Origin: Balaenoptera acutorostrata
Lineage: Eukaryota > Chordata > Mammalia > Artiodactyla > Balaenopteridae
NCBI RefSeq assembly: GCF_949987535.1
Contig: NC_080075.1
Coordinates: 41,201,036 to 41,265,035, forward strand
Length of the DNA: 64,000 bases
Reading direction: 5' to 3'
Below the pieces are notes generated by a model. It was not told where the DNA came from and ran no database searches. It saw only the letters and a list, made by a program, of their open reading frames with translations. The translations under genes were made by a program, and so were the position numbers. Positions 24,450 through 35,580 of this stretch are shown piece after piece; positions within the stretch are counted from its first letter, which is position 1, and every line of letters starts with the position of its first letter.

Positions 24450-25080
24450 GAGGCAAAACCCAAGAGTTCTCTCCGGTGGGTGTCGGTCAGCACTGCTGCG
24501 GGGAGCCCTAAGAAAGTGAGAAAAGGGACAGAGCGAGTGCAGGGGATCTGAAGGAGCGTAATGTGGAGCTCCTGGACTGGAGGTCTGAGGAGGGAAGCCT
24601 TTCAGCTTCTGGGGGGACGAGTCGGAGGGCGTAGGGGAAGAGATTCGGCTCCGCGGCGGAGGCTGCAGGGAGTACCGGTACCTTAAGAATCCCCTTCATC
24701 TTCGCCATAAAGGGGCGGAACTCCTCAGGTGGCACCTCCGGATAGAGCTGGCTCCGCAGCAGCTCCTCCGTGATGCCCGGGTGCCCATGGAAAGCGTCCT
24801 GAGCCAAGCCGCTCAGCAACCCGCTCAGCGGCTTAGATCCCTCAAGCTCGCCCGCCATAGTTGGCGGAGGCCCCGCCCCCCAACAGTTGAGCGTGGCCCT
24901 GCCACGGCAGCCGATATGGGCCTAAACAGCTGGACAAAGGCGCGAGAGGAAAGCGGCGGCGGAGTTCCAGCAGGGGTCGGTGTTGGCCCCTCCCAGCTCA
25001 GCAAAACCCAACCCTTAGGTTTGCCACCGCGGAGCTATCAATCCATTAAGTTCCAGACCGCTCACTTTGCTTCCGCTGAT
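24450..25080. promoter_or_regulatory. COMMD1: COMMD1 CpG-rich promoter region
   Basis: G+C- and CpG-dense DNA surrounds COMMD1 exon 1, unlike the AT-rich flanks. A GC box (CCCCGCCCCC on the plus strand, 24871-24880) lies about a dozen bases upstream of the minus-strand ATG. No TATA box is evident. It fits a TATA-less housekeeping promoter with a short 5' UTR. The transcription start is not determined. Confidence 0.75.
24682..24858 (-). CDS. COMMD1: COMMD1 coding exon 1 (COMM domain-containing protein 1, N-terminus)
   Basis: Reading the minus strand from the ATG at 24858 gives 59 codons beginning MAGELEGSKPLSGLL and ending MAKMKGILK. This closely matches the N-terminus of mammalian COMMD1 (full length about 190 residues). 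The exon ends in phase 0 with AAG followed by GTACCG at 24681, a valid donor at the place where the known protein continues with Ser. The ATG has A at -3 and G at +4. COMMD1 acts in the COMMD/CCDC22/CCDC93 (CCC) complex in endosomal sorting, copper export (ATP7A/B) and NF-kappaB turnover; this exon encodes only the alpha-helical N-terminal domain. The COMM domain exons are not in the window and must lie beyond position 1. The exon sits in a CpG-rich block. The ORF continuing past the donor is intronic. Confidence 0.97.
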
Positions 25081-25489
25081 TTCCTTCATCACTCCAGGGG
25101 CTTGTCGAAGAAAAAATTGCTCAATGGAGATTACTTTAGATGGAGTAGCATCCTATGCGGGTGGCAGTTTAACTTTCGGATGGCTGTATCTCACTGCAAG
25201 CTTTGCCAATCCATTAACTGAAAAGGATCTATCACTCAAATCTGATCTCTGCCTAATCCTTACCTGTGCACCTTTGTCCACGAAAAATTTAACTATACCC
25301 TGGTAGTATGTTTTCTTGGGTTGTTAATTGCCTTTTTACATACATGTGTCTTGTCTTTCCAGCTAGATTAGTGGCTCTGATCCAATGTTCCTTTCTATAA
25401 CAAATATTTTGTTAACACTTTCTTTACCATCCTGAAATAAAGTGCATAGATAATATAACTTCTTACCCATATAATTTCCAAAAATCAAT

Positions 25490-25855
25490 ATATTATTCAC
25501 CAATAAAAAGGAATGAGTTACTGATACATGCTGCAACATGGATGAGCCTTAAAAACATGCTACGTTTAAGAAGACAAACATAAAGGGCCAGATATTGTAT
25601 GATCCCATTGATATGAAATGTGCAGAACAGGCAAAGCTATAGACACAGAAAGTAGATTAATGGTTGCCAGCAACTGGAGGAGTGGGGAATGGAGAATGAC
25701 TGTTAATGGGTTTCTTTTGGGGATGATGAAAGTGTTCTAGAATTAGACAGTGGCTATGATTGTACAACTTTGTGAATATACTAAACCCACTGAATTGTAC
25801 ACTTCAAAAGAAAATGAACTTCACAGTATGTGAATTATATCTCAATTTAAAAATC
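25490..25855 (+). mobile_element. Old L1 3' end
   Basis: CTGCAACATGGATGAGCCTT, GTATGATCCCATTGATATGA, TTGTACACTTCAAAAGAAAA, TGTGAATTATATCTCAATTT in order. Confidence 0.85.
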
Positions 25856-25859
25856 AATA

Positions 25860-26524
25860 TAATGACCTAACTGTAATTTAGGATAAAAGCAAAAGGAAAG
25901 AAAGTTATAATATATGCATTTCAATGTATAACTGTTACATTTCAGGCTCAGACAATAATAAACAGGTAGGTTTTTCACCTACACGAATGTCCCCTGCATG
26001 GCAAGATGTCTTGTATCCTTGGTGCCTGTCCAGCCTGGGCCATTCCTCCCCCTCCATTATTGTGACAACTGAAATACCCCTTTCGAAGTAGTGCCACCCT
26101 ACTGAGAATCAATGATCTAGACTACTTTAACTAATATTTATCCAGCATTTGCCTGAAGTCAGGAGGTATTCTTTATACTAGAAAAGATATAAGATATTTC
26201 TTTCCCTAAAGGAATTAATTTTCTAAAAAGCAAATTCAGAAATGCTTTCAGAACTCCAAGAAAAACAAACCTAGAGATAAACTATACATCCTGTTAAGTG
26301 TGCCTGCAGGAGTTGCAGAGAATGGTCCATGTAAGGGAAAAAGTAATATAAGGGTGGTGAGTGGATAGAAAGCACTATGAAGCACATGACTTCCAAATTA
26401 CCCACCAGAAAGGCTGTACCTATTTATTTCCATGAAATCTTGCTAACACTGACTGGTATTATTCTTTAGAATCTTTGCTATCTGATACATGAGAAGTACT
26501 ATCTTATTGTTTTAATATGTATTT
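25860..26524. other. Intergenic, weak MER5/L2-like traces
   Basis: 25975-26116 (ATTGTGACAACTGAAATACC ... ACTGAGAATCA) resembles MER5A. 26125-26250 may be L2 in reverse. Both weak. Confidence 0.35.
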
Positions 26525-26706
26525 CTTAAATTTTGAGAGTGAATTTTTTTAATTTATATAAATGACAATATAAATTATGTTAGCTTCAAGTGTACAGCAT
26601 AATGATTCCATATTTGTATATATTGCAAAATGATCGCTGCAATAAGTCTAGTTAACATCCATCACCACACAGCTACATTTTTTTTTTCCTTGTGATGAGA
26701 GCTTTT

Positions 26707-27007
26707 TTTTTTTTTTTTAATTTATTTATTTATTTTTATATTTATGGCTGTGTTGGGTCTTCGTTTCTGTGCCAGGGCTTTCTCCATTTGCGGCAAGCGG
26801 GGGCCACTCTTCATCGCGGTGCGCGGGCCTCTCACTGTCGCGGCATCTCTTGTTGCGGAACACAGGCTCCAGACACGCAGGCTCAGCAATTGTGGCTCAC
26901 GGGCCTAGTCGCTCCGCGGCATGTGGGATCTTCCCAGACCAGGGCTCGAGCCCGTGTCCCCTGCATTGGCAGGCGGATTCTCAACCACTGCACCACCTGG
27001 GAAGCCC
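26707..27007 (-). mobile_element. CHR SINE, short-core type
   Basis: Perfect 15-base duplication GTGATGAGAGCTTTT at 26692-26706 and 27008-27022. Confidence 0.96.
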
Positions 27008-27050
27008 GTGATGAGAGCTTTTAAGATTAACTCTCTTAGCAACTTTCAGT

Positions 27051-27166
27051 AATTCCCTGGCCGTCCAGTGGTTAGGACTCCTCGCTTTCACTGCGAGGGC
27101 CTGGGTTCAATCCCTGTTTGGGGAACTAAGATCCCACAAGCCACACAGCTCGGCCAAAAAAAAAAA
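27051..27166 (+). mobile_element. CHR SINE, short type
   Basis: AATTCCCTGGCCGTCCAGTG, GGGTTCAATCCCTGTTTGGG, ending in poly-A. Confidence 0.9.
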
Positions 27167-27258
27167 GACAATGCACTATTATTAACTATAATTAACATGC
27201 TGTACATTACACCCCAGGACTTATGTATTTTAAAAATGGAAGTTTGTACCTTTTGAAC

Positions 27259-27650
27259 TGTTAAAAACACAAAATTCAACTCTGTAAATTTTAAAGGTCT
27301 TATTGGCTTTATTCAACAATTCATGAATAGGGAAGCACCCAATCTCAGCTAGAAAGGTGCTCCAAGGAGCTGTACAAAATGAAAGACTTTTATAGGCAGA
27401 AGGGAGTGAGAATAAGGAAGTTGTACCTCAAAACAAAAAAGCAGGTTGGTTATTACAAGGTCACCTTCCTTTAGGGGACGTCAGGGATCTATCAGGCAGA
27501 TTATCTAACTAGTGCTGATTAGGCGGTTCCTGATTGGCTGGTTTAAGATTCCATTTCTGGGAAAGGTGAAACTGTAATTCTCGGTTTGGTGATGTGGGGC
27601 TGGTTTAGCATAAGTGACTCCATTTGGGGCCTGCTGTCTTGTTTTAAACA
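27259..27650 (-). mobile_element. Solo LTR, minus orientation
   Basis: Bounded by TGTTAAAAAC and GTTTTAAACA. On the minus strand it has TATAAAA (27388-27394). Homologous to the plus-strand LTR at 29459. No retroviral coding sequence lies beside it. The retrovirus class is not determined. Confidence 0.7.
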
Positions 27651-27659
27651 ACCACCTTT

Positions 27660-27999
27660 ATGTGAGGACTTTTTTATATATAGTTATTGACTGCTTGTAT
27701 TTCTTCCCATTTCCTTGTCCACCTTCTATAGAGGTTTGTCACTTCAGTGATTTCTAACAGCTCTTTATACATTAGTAATACTAATGTTTGTCACTTACAT
27801 TGCAATATGTTCCTTAGGTTTATATAGTTGAATCTATCAACCTGCCTAGAAAAAGTCTGGAAAGTTATTTACCAACATGGTTATGAAGTATATCTCTGAG
27901 CAGATGGCTTTTATTTGCTTCTTTCTGCTTACCTGATTTTTCTAAATGTCTACAGTGTACATGTAATATTGTTGTAATAAAAAGTTATTTAATGAAAAG
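27660..27999. other. Intergenic, nothing recognised
   Basis: AT-rich, no gene-like feature. Confidence 0.35.
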
Positions 28000-28014
28000 A
28001 TAAAGTGCCCATCA

Positions 28015-28142
28015 GGAGTTGCCTGGTGGCCTAGTGGTTAGGATTCTGGGCTTTCACTGACGTGGCCCGGGTTCAATCCCTGGTGGGGGAACTGAGTGAG
28101 ATCCCATAAGCCGCACTGCGCAGCCAATAAAAATAAATAAAT
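28015..28142 (+). mobile_element. CHR SINE, short type, in L1
   Basis: Perfect 13-base duplication AAAGTGCCCATCA at 28002-28014 and 28143-28155. Confidence 0.95.
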
Positions 28143-28633
28143 AAAGTGCCCATCAACAGACAATTGGTTTAAGAAGATGTGGTATATATATGTACATATA
28201 TATGTATATGGACACACATATTGGAATATTACTGGAATATTGGAATAATGGGATATTACTCAGCCATAAAAAATGAAATATTGCCATTTACAGCAACACG
28301 GATGGACCTAGAGAATATCATACTAAGTAAAGTAAGCCAGACAGAGAAAGACAAATATCATATGGTATTGCTTATACGTGAATCTAAAAAAAAAAATGAT
28401 ACAAATGAACTTATATACAAAACAAAAACAGACCCACAGACATAGAAAACAAACTTATGATTACCAAAGAGGAAAGGAAGGGAGAGATAAATTAGGAATA
28501 TGGGATTAACAGGTACAAACTACTATACATAAAATAGATAAGCAACAAGAATTTACTGTATAGCACAGGGAACCATATTCAATATCTCATAATAACCTAT
28601 AATGGAAAATAATCTGGAAAAAAATACATATAG

Positions 28634-28970
28634 GGGGCTTCCCTGGTGGCGCAGTGGTTGAGAGTCTGCCTGCTAATGCAGGGGACACGGGTTCGAGCCC
28701 TGGTCTGGGAGGATCCCACATGCCGCGGAGCGGCTGGGCCCGTGAGCCACAATTGCTGAGCCTGCGCGTCTGGAGCCTGTGCCCCGCGACGGGAGGGGCC
28801 GCGATGGAGAGAGGCCCGCGCACCGCGATGAAGAGCGGTCCCCGCACCGCGATGAAGAGTGGCCCCCGCTTGCCGCAACTGGAGAAAGCCCTCGCACGAA
28901 CCGAAGACCCAACACAGCCAAAAATAAATAAATAAATAAATAAATAAATAAGAAAATCCTTTAAAAAAAA
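28634..28970 (+). mobile_element. CHR SINE, short-core type, in L1
   Basis: GGGCTTCCCTGGTGGCGCAG head, an 18-base repeat of CCGCACCGCGATGAAGAG in the core, AAAT tail. AAATACATATA on both sides. Confidence 0.94.
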
Positions 28971-29059
28971 AAAAAATACATATATATCTGAATCACTTTG
29001 TCATATACCTGAAACTAACACAATACTGTAAATCAACTATATTTCAGTTTTAAAAAAAG

Positions 29060-29458
29060 ATGTGCGTCCTAAAATCAGAATTCTTTTAATGAAAAGCTTT
29101 AAAGAACATGTGTTCTACATTACTGAGAAAAGCCACACACCTTACATAGTGTTTCATAACCATTTTGATAAAATTAGATGCTTTCAGAATCTTATAGAAG
29201 CCTCAGATATTTTCTCCCCAAAATGCAAATACACACCAAATGTAGTCTACAATATTTAGGGGTTAATTTACCCCTCTGAAGTTTCTGTAAGCCTGCTAGT
29301 TTTCCACTGGTTCTAAGAACTCTCTCTTAGTACTCCCAGTTCTAATTAATCCTTACAATAAATAGATTGCTCTTTTATTAGAAGCAGGGGGAAATTCTGC
29401 ATATCACTATCATTATTCAACTTTTATTCCAATGTATGTTATACCTGGACATATCACT
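29060..29458. other. Intergenic, nothing recognised
   Basis: No supported feature. Confidence 0.4.
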
Positions 29459-29806
29459 TGTTAAAAATAAGAAAGGAGGCCCAAAATGGAGTCACTTATG
29501 CTAAGCTCCACATCACCAAACTGAGACTTAATTACCAATTGGGAATCTCCTAATCAACACCGGTTAGGTAAACTGATAGATCCCTGCCATCCCCTAAACA
29601 AAGGTGACCTTGTAATAACCAACCTTCTTTTTTGTCTAGTGTAACTTCCATGTTCCCACTCCCTCTGTCTATAAAAGTCTTTCATTTTGTACAGCTCCTT
29701 GGAGCTACTTTCTACTTGCTAGATTGGATGTTGCCTGATTCATGAATCACTGAATAAAGCCAGTAAAATCTTTAAAATTTACTCAGTTGAATTTGGTTTT
29801 TTAACA
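29459..29806 (+). mobile_element. Solo LTR, plus orientation
   Basis: TGTTAAAAATAAG ... GGTTTTTTAACA, with TATAAAA (29670-29676) and AATAAA (29753-29758) in LTR order. Inverted partner of the LTR at 27259. Confidence 0.72.
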
Positions 29807-30414
29807 CAGGGCCTGCCTGAGCCTACAAGTTCCAAAACACCAAGGTGACCAATAAAAGAAAATCATCCCTGTGCCACCAGGGGCTGCTATTGCCAATGTA
29901 ACTGTTCAAGGCTGGTAATAGCCGCATTTTTAGAATGCGTTTCAAACAAAAGGATCAAAGCACAAGCTTTATTTTATTAAATTTCAAAACACAACCTGTT
30001 TCGCAGATGATAAACCTGGACGCAGGCCTGTTAAAAGAATTGCCTAATTGCTGTGAGACAACAGCAAGGAAAATACCCTGAGCCTTGGCTCAAAGGAAAT
30101 TATAAGCATCTAACTAGCGGCCCTTCTGCTAAACAGGTTTCCTTTTCATTGTGGTCAAATAGGTTCCCATTATAAGTCTCATTAAGCAACTAGTTGCTTC
30201 CCCTATTAAACTGCTCCTATTATGGCTTACAGGCTGTTTGGTCTCAGGCCAGCAATACATGTTTTTATAAGATTTTCCAGCTCTGCAAAATGTTAAAATT
30301 TAAAATGTGAACTGAAATAATGTGGAAATACAGGGGCCCCTAAGTTTTGCAATAAACTCTCCTTGCTCCCTGTCTCTCCTCTGCCTTTTCCAGTTCTACT
30401 TTAATCTCCATTCA
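29807..30414. other. Intergenic, nothing recognised
   Basis: No gene-like frame. No retroviral internal region identifiable after the LTR. Confidence 0.4.
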
Positions 30415-30542
30415 CTCTCCACTCAACAGATATTGGTTGAGAGCTTTGTGCCAATCATTCTGCTAGGCTCCAGGGGATACAGAATGAATAAGACACTCTG
30501 CTCTAAAATCTTACATTCTGGTAAAGGAAAATAATATGTAAA
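30415..30542 (-). mobile_element. LINE-2 3' end, reverse
   Basis: CAACAGATATTGGTTGAGAG, CATTCTGCTAGGCTCCAGGG, AATCTTACATTCTGGTAAAG. Confidence 0.7.
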
Positions 30543-31063
30543 TGAAGGGTAGCAGAATATGCCACCCCAAAATATACCACTTTGGCATAAGGATTCTTCT
30601 GAGCTGAAGGCAACTGAGAATAAGCAGATACAAGGAAAGCTCACAGCCCTTCTCCTATTCACCTAAAAGCAGGACATACATTTTCAAAGGTGTCCCTCCT
30701 TCCCTGTCTACCAGAAAGTACAAAAACCAATCCCAGAAGACAACTTTAGACCCTTATCAATGGAGAATGCACCGACTTAAATCTGCGATAACTTACTCTT
30801 GTTTACCATGCTTTTCCCTGTCATCTCTCCATAAATGAGCTCCTGGACATGGTCCTTTCTTTTGTCTTTGGCTGAAGATGGTATATAAACAGGAGTTCTA
30901 AGCCACTGCTTTGAGTTACTCATTTTTCCCTGGGTATGTCACATGTATACATGAGGTATACACGTTAATAAACCTCTGTTTTTCTCATTAATCTGTCTTT
31001 TGATACAGGGGTCCCAGCCAGAACAGAAAAGTGGGAGGGAAAATTATTTTTTCCTCCTCTATA
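30543..31063 (+). mobile_element. Solo LTR (copy B)
   Basis: Shares ATGCCACCCCAAAATATACC and the terminal block CTTTTGATACAGGGGTCCCA with the LTR at 31297. TATATAAA at 30882-30889, AATAAA at 30967-30972. No coding sequence. Confidence 0.65.
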
Positions 31064-31296
31064 TCAATAAATTATTAAAATGCAATGAACTAAGGGTTGT
31101 TACTACTTAGTACCTAGAAGTAGCTATCAGAATTGGTGGTGAAGGAAAGAAAATAATTATTAACTCAGTTTGAATCAGTCAAAGAAAGGCTTAATGTGAA
31201 TAGCCAGGTATGTTGCGGGTGAAATAGCACGTCCCTATATATGCAAGCACAAAACACAGTGGTGTATTGAGGTACAGTAGGAACCCCATAGTGTAA

Positions 31297-31769
31297 TGAT
31301 AGGATTCAAGACACACTACCCCAAAATATGGCACCTTGGCATATTGAATATTTGAAGGAACTTGAGAAACGACAGGTGCAAGAAGGATTCTCTGACCTCC
31401 CCCATCTCCCCTGAAGTAGGTCATAAGACCCTCATGTGAGAGGTATCCTCCCTATACCCAGAGCATTCTTACCTCCAAAGATAGAGGGAGGACCAGGCTT
31501 TACTAAGTTTTCCCAGTTGACTACCCTTAGCTCATATCCTTTTGTCCCATCACATTCTCCCACAACTTTCCACTCTTCATCAAATCACAGCAACACGCAG
31601 TTTTAACCACTTCTTCAAGTCTTAATTTCCTTATCAAGGCTCTCCTGCCACATAAAACTTACATTAAATAAATCTGTATGCTTTTCTCTTGTTATCTATC
31701 TTTTGTTACAGAGCCCCAGCCAAGCACCTAGACGGGTAGAAAGAAAAATACATAGCTTCCCCCCCTACA
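31297..31769 (+). mobile_element. Solo LTR (copy C)
   Basis: CACTACCCCAAAATATGGCA, CCTCATGTGAGAGGTATCCT, AATAAA at 31667-31672, ends CCCTACA. Closest to copy A. Confidence 0.68.
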
Positions 31770-31844
31770 GTAGCAAAGTGGAACCAGGATCCTAGGATAA
31801 TAAACCTGGAGAGATAGACAGGGCCTCGGTCATAGAGATGGAAA

Positions 31845-32180
31845 GTTTACATGTAATGCTGATTTTTATATCTGGTCCTTGAAGAGTCACTGAAAGGTTT
31901 TAAGCAGAAGAGTAATAACAAGATCAGATTTGAGCTTTTAAGATTCCTTTGTGGTAGTGGTGTGGCAATGAACTGAAGGAGCAAGGGAGGCCAAAAGCTA
32001 GACTATCACAGTAATCAAACTGATGATGATGTGGGTCTGATCTAAGGGAGCTGCACTTAGGATGGAGAATATAAGATGGATTTTTGACATAAAGGAGGTA
32101 AAATTAGCAGAGTTTGGATGAGGGAAGAGGGAAAGGAATGACTCTCAGGTTTCTGGTTTAGGTGACAGAGTAGATGATGG
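31845..32180 (-). mobile_element. LINE-2 fragment
   Basis: Reverse-orientation L2: GGTTTTAAGCAGAAGAGTAA, GTAATCAAACTGATGATGAT, GACTCTCAGGTTTCTGGTTT. Confidence 0.65.
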
Positions 32181-32439
32181 TTCAGAGCATATGGGGGCTC
32201 ATTTATTTGTGGGCTACCTCTCTATGTATCTTGTGTGTTATTTTATCCTTTAATGAGCTGTGTTAATCAAGATAACTATCACAGCAAGCATTTGGAATGA
32301 AACTGCCACAGAACAAAACTCTCATTCTGCATTTTAAAGTATTTTAATTCAAATTCAGACTCAAAGATTTCAATGGGATTGAATTTGGAAAGATGGAAAA
32401 TACATGGAGAAATCTAGTCTTGTTTTCTTCTTGAATAGC

Positions 32440-33440
32440 CAAACATTTTTAAAAAACATTTTCTCATGGAAAATTTCAAACACATAAAAAGTAAAAACAA
32501 TAGTATAATGAGCTCCCATGCCCCCATCACCAACTTCAATGAATACCAACACACTGCCTATCTTGTTTCCTTTCTACTCCCATCCACTTCACCCTTCTCT
32601 TTTATTTGGAAAATCCCAGATACCATAGCAGTTTATCTGTAAATATTTCAGTATGCTTCTCTAAAAGATAAAGGCTCTTTAAAAAAACCATAATACATTT
32701 TTCCATATTCTACATTTAAAAAATACTTTCTTTATAATCAATCATTAAGTATCAATCAGTATTCAAATTTCCGATTGTCTTACAAACTTCATATTTTTTT
32801 TTTAAATTTTTATTTATTTATTTTTGGCTGTGTTGGGTCTTCGTTTCTGTGCGAGGGCTTTCTCTAGTTGCGGCAAGCGGGGGCCACTCTTCATCGCGGT
32901 GCGCGGGCCTCTCACTATCGCGGCCTCTCTTGTCGCGGAGCACAGGCTCCAGACACGCAGGCTCAGTAGTTGTGGCTCACGGGCCTAGTTGCTCCGCGGC
33001 ATGTGGGATCCTCCCAGACCAGGGCTCGAACCCGTGTCCTCTGCATTGGCAGGCAGATTCTCAACCACTGTGCCACCAGGGAAGCCCAAACTTCATATTT
33101 TTTAACTGTTTGTCTGAATATTTAAGTAGTTGATTAGCCAGCCAAATGCAATTACCTACAGGTTCCCCTTCCAACTTCATTGTTTTTTGTTTTCATTTTC
33201 TTGCAATTCATTTGTAGGTCATTTGTCCTAATGAGTTTCCCATGATTTAGATTTTATTGATTATATCCTCATGGTATCATTTTTTAAAAATATATTCTTC
33301 TATCCTTGTATGTCCTACAAATCTGTAAATTTGTAATTAGATCTAGGAACTTGATTAGACTCAGGTTCAGCTTGTTTCGTGTTCCATCAGGAGGTATCCA
33401 GTGTTTGCTGCCTCTCTTTTTGTGCTGTGTCCCTCCACAC
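32440..33440 (+). mobile_element. Old mammalian interspersed repeat, split by a SINE
   Basis: AATAGTATAATGAGCTCCCA, GTAAATATTTCAGTATGCTT, then after the SINE GTCATTTGTCCTAATGAGTT. A high-copy old repeat with a relative at about 54525-54660. Family name and strand not certain. Confidence 0.5.
32799..33087 (-). mobile_element. CHR SINE, short-core type
   Basis: Perfect 16-base duplication AAACTTCATATTTTTT at 32783-32798 and 33088-33103. Confidence 0.96.
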
Positions 33441-33444
33441 CCTA

Positions 33445-33890
33445 GACCTCCAAAATAACAGTCATCTATTTTGCCCACAAATTTGCAACTTCTATGGCTC
33501 TGGACAGTACTACAATAATTAAATATTAGTTCATTTCTGTTTTTAGATAGGACATCTGGTTACTTGTTTACTTATAATAGATCACAAAACTTCTAAGTTT
33601 TCCAGCACCCCCCTTTGGTTTTTCCTTCTCCCATTTTCAGACAGAAATCTTATAACTGGGAGGGTTAGAAAGTGATAAAAATGTGAACTAGAAACCTTTC
33701 AAAGAAAATTAGAAAAATCAAAATGTATTTAAGGAAAACAGGCCCCTGCTTCATGTTAACATATTGCAAGCCAAACTTTAAAAAAGAATGGTGCAAACAA
33801 TATGGTTTAGGAAAACAGAGCTTAATGGTGGTCTCAACAACATAAACTGATTCAGAAGAGAAGAAATATGGATAATAAAAATAACAATTA
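33445..33890. other. Intergenic, nothing recognised
   Basis: No supported feature. Confidence 0.4.
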
Positions 33891-33904
33891 AAAAATTGTC
33901 TTTG

Positions 33905-34191
33905 CAGGCTTCCCTGGTGGCGCAGTGGTTGAGAATCTGCCTGCCAATGCAGGGGACACGGGTTCGAGCCCTGGTCTGGGAAGATCCCACATGCCGCGGA
34001 GCAACTAGGCCCGTGAGCCACAACTGCTGAGCCTGCGCGTCTGGAGCCTGTGCTCCGCAACAAGAGAGGCCGCGATAGTGAGAGGCCTGCGCACCGCGAT
34101 GAAGAGTGGCCCCCACTTGCCGCAATTAGAGAAAGCCCTGGCACAGAAACGAAGACCCAACACAGCCATAAATAAATAAATAATTTTAAAA
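33905..34191 (+). mobile_element. CHR SINE, short-core type
   Basis: Duplication AAAAATTGTCTTTG / AAAAACTGTCTTTG at 33891-33904 and 34192-34205. Confidence 0.95.
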
Positions 34192-34205
34192 AAAAACTGT
34201 CTTTG

Positions 34206-34844
34206 AGATGGAGTGAAAACCTAAGAGAGAAAAGTTAAACACATTCCTGCCTCCTTTTCCAATCCAAAACGGTGCCTGGCTCGGTCTTATTATTGAGGGC
34301 TTAGAACATGGTTCAGCATCCATCCTAGAGAGGAGAACCCTCAATTGGATGGTTGGCCAAATATTATTGTTTTATAAAAACTATTTTACAGATCATTAGA
34401 GAAATTCTATAAGGCTACTGTTATTGCCAGCATTCCCACATATGTCTTAACTCTGCTTGGATCTGATGCAATAGGAATTTTTCCAACATGTCTATCCTTC
34501 ACTAGCAACAGTGCTTTGTATCTATAAAGTATCCTACAAAAGTTGTATGTTTTAATACTTATTGAAATCCCATTCTAATGGAGAATTAGTGTACATCAAT
34601 ACTTTTAAGCCATCAAATGTTCAGCATTTATTATTGCTTAATCCTAGGAAGAAAAATAATTCCAATATCAGTTGTCACAGAAAAAGAAAAATATGTATTT
34701 ATAACTTGAAACCTCTTATAATTAAAGCAATTGTCATACCTATGGAGACCGTCCCCAAAAGCCAATAATGGCATCTTCCAAATTCTGCTTTGTCCTTTCT
34801 GGCTGACAGGTCTTCTCCTCACACTGATAAAACGAGTAGTTTAA
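34206..34844. other. Intergenic, nothing recognised
   Basis: No supported feature. Confidence 0.4.
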
Positions 34845-35000
34845 TAAGCCTTTAGAAGCCATCTAATTCAACCTTCTTATTTTATAGATGAGGAAAATGA
34901 GACCCAGAGAACTTAAATGACTCGCCCAAGATTACATAGCTAATATGTAGCAGAAGTGGAACTCAAGCCAGAACTTTGAGCCCCCAAATTAATGCTATTT
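34845..35000 (-). mobile_element. MIR SINE, reverse
   Basis: TTTATAGATGAGGAAAATGA, GACTCGCCCAAGATTACATA, GCAGAAGTGGAACTCAAGCC. Confidence 0.8.
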
Positions 35001-35384
35001 CCATCATCATCACACTTGTTTCCATCATACTACACTAGTTGTTTTAACAAATAATCATAGCATGTTTGTGGGCTGCATAGAAGTAATCTGCTCCTTTGAA
35101 GAGAAATCAGCCCTAGACTTATGGATCTCAGAGCACCTAAGAAGCTTTATCTTCTACAGCCAGAATCCTGAGTGAGTGTAAAAGCTCCTAAGGATCACAG
35201 GATTAAGTACTATGAACAATTGTCCTTGAACTTATCCCAGGCATCCATCATTTTATGGATGTTAAGTAACTATTTGTGAACGAATATCGAAAGAACCTCA
35301 CCTGCATTATTTTCATATTAAAATATAGAAGTAAAAAAAGCCCAGCAGTTTAGCTCATGACCTCTGAAGTCATTGCTCTATTGG

Positions 35385-35580
35385 AATACTTCTTCCATTT
35401 ATTTACAGGTTTACCTTGGGCTTCAGTTCTCTCTGTGCTTCGATCCCTTATCTCCTACCAAAAAAGATAAAGACACCTACTTCATAGGATTGTTGAGAGT
35501 ATTAAATGAGATGAAACGTGTAAAGGGTTTAGCACTGCAACTAGCACATAACTGAACTAAATGATTGTTATGAAAATGTT
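35385..35580 (+). mobile_element. MIR SINE
   Basis: CACCTACTTCATAGGATTGT, GAGAGTATTAAATGAGATGA, GTGTAAAGGGTTTAGCACTG. Confidence 0.75.

Larger units (their letters stand above)
1..24681 (-). other. COMMD1: COMMD1 intron 1 (partial)
   Basis: Everything left of the exon 1 donor is read as COMMD1 intron 1 because no second COMMD1 exon was found. The intron is packed with retroelements: a near full-length L1, several L1 3' ends and 17 CHR SINEs. Almost all lie on the plus strand, antisense to COMMD1. Rodents carry the imprinted retrogene Zrsr1 in this intron; I saw no comparable open frame here. Confidence 0.85.
26525..27258 (-). mobile_element. L1 3' UTR fragment, carrying two SINEs and abutting an LTR
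   Basis: AATTATGTTAGCTTCAAGTG, GATCGCTGCAATAAGTCTAG, TGTGATGAGAGCTTTTAAGA, ATGCTGTACATTACACCCCA and GAAGTTTGTACCTTTTGAAC form one L1-derived unit, in reverse orientation, broken by SINEs at 26707 and 27051. Confidence 0.65.
28000..29057 (+). mobile_element. L1 3' end carrying two SINEs
   Basis: L1 signature starts at AAAGTGCCCATCAACAGACA (once the first SINE is removed) and ends AAATCAACTATATTTCAGTT plus A-run. Confidence 0.85.

Noticed and set aside
1..24681. Zrsr1-like imprinted retrogene in COMMD1 intron 1
   Set aside because: Known only in rodents. No spliceosomal-protein-like frame is visible in this intron portion.
24781..25221. Plus-strand frame over COMMD1 exon 1
   Set aside because: Antisense shadow of a CpG-rich exon and promoter; no recognisable protein.
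27259..29806. A provirus bounded by two LTRs
   Set aside because: The LTRs are inverted, and the interval contains L1, SINE and unique DNA with no viral gene remnants.
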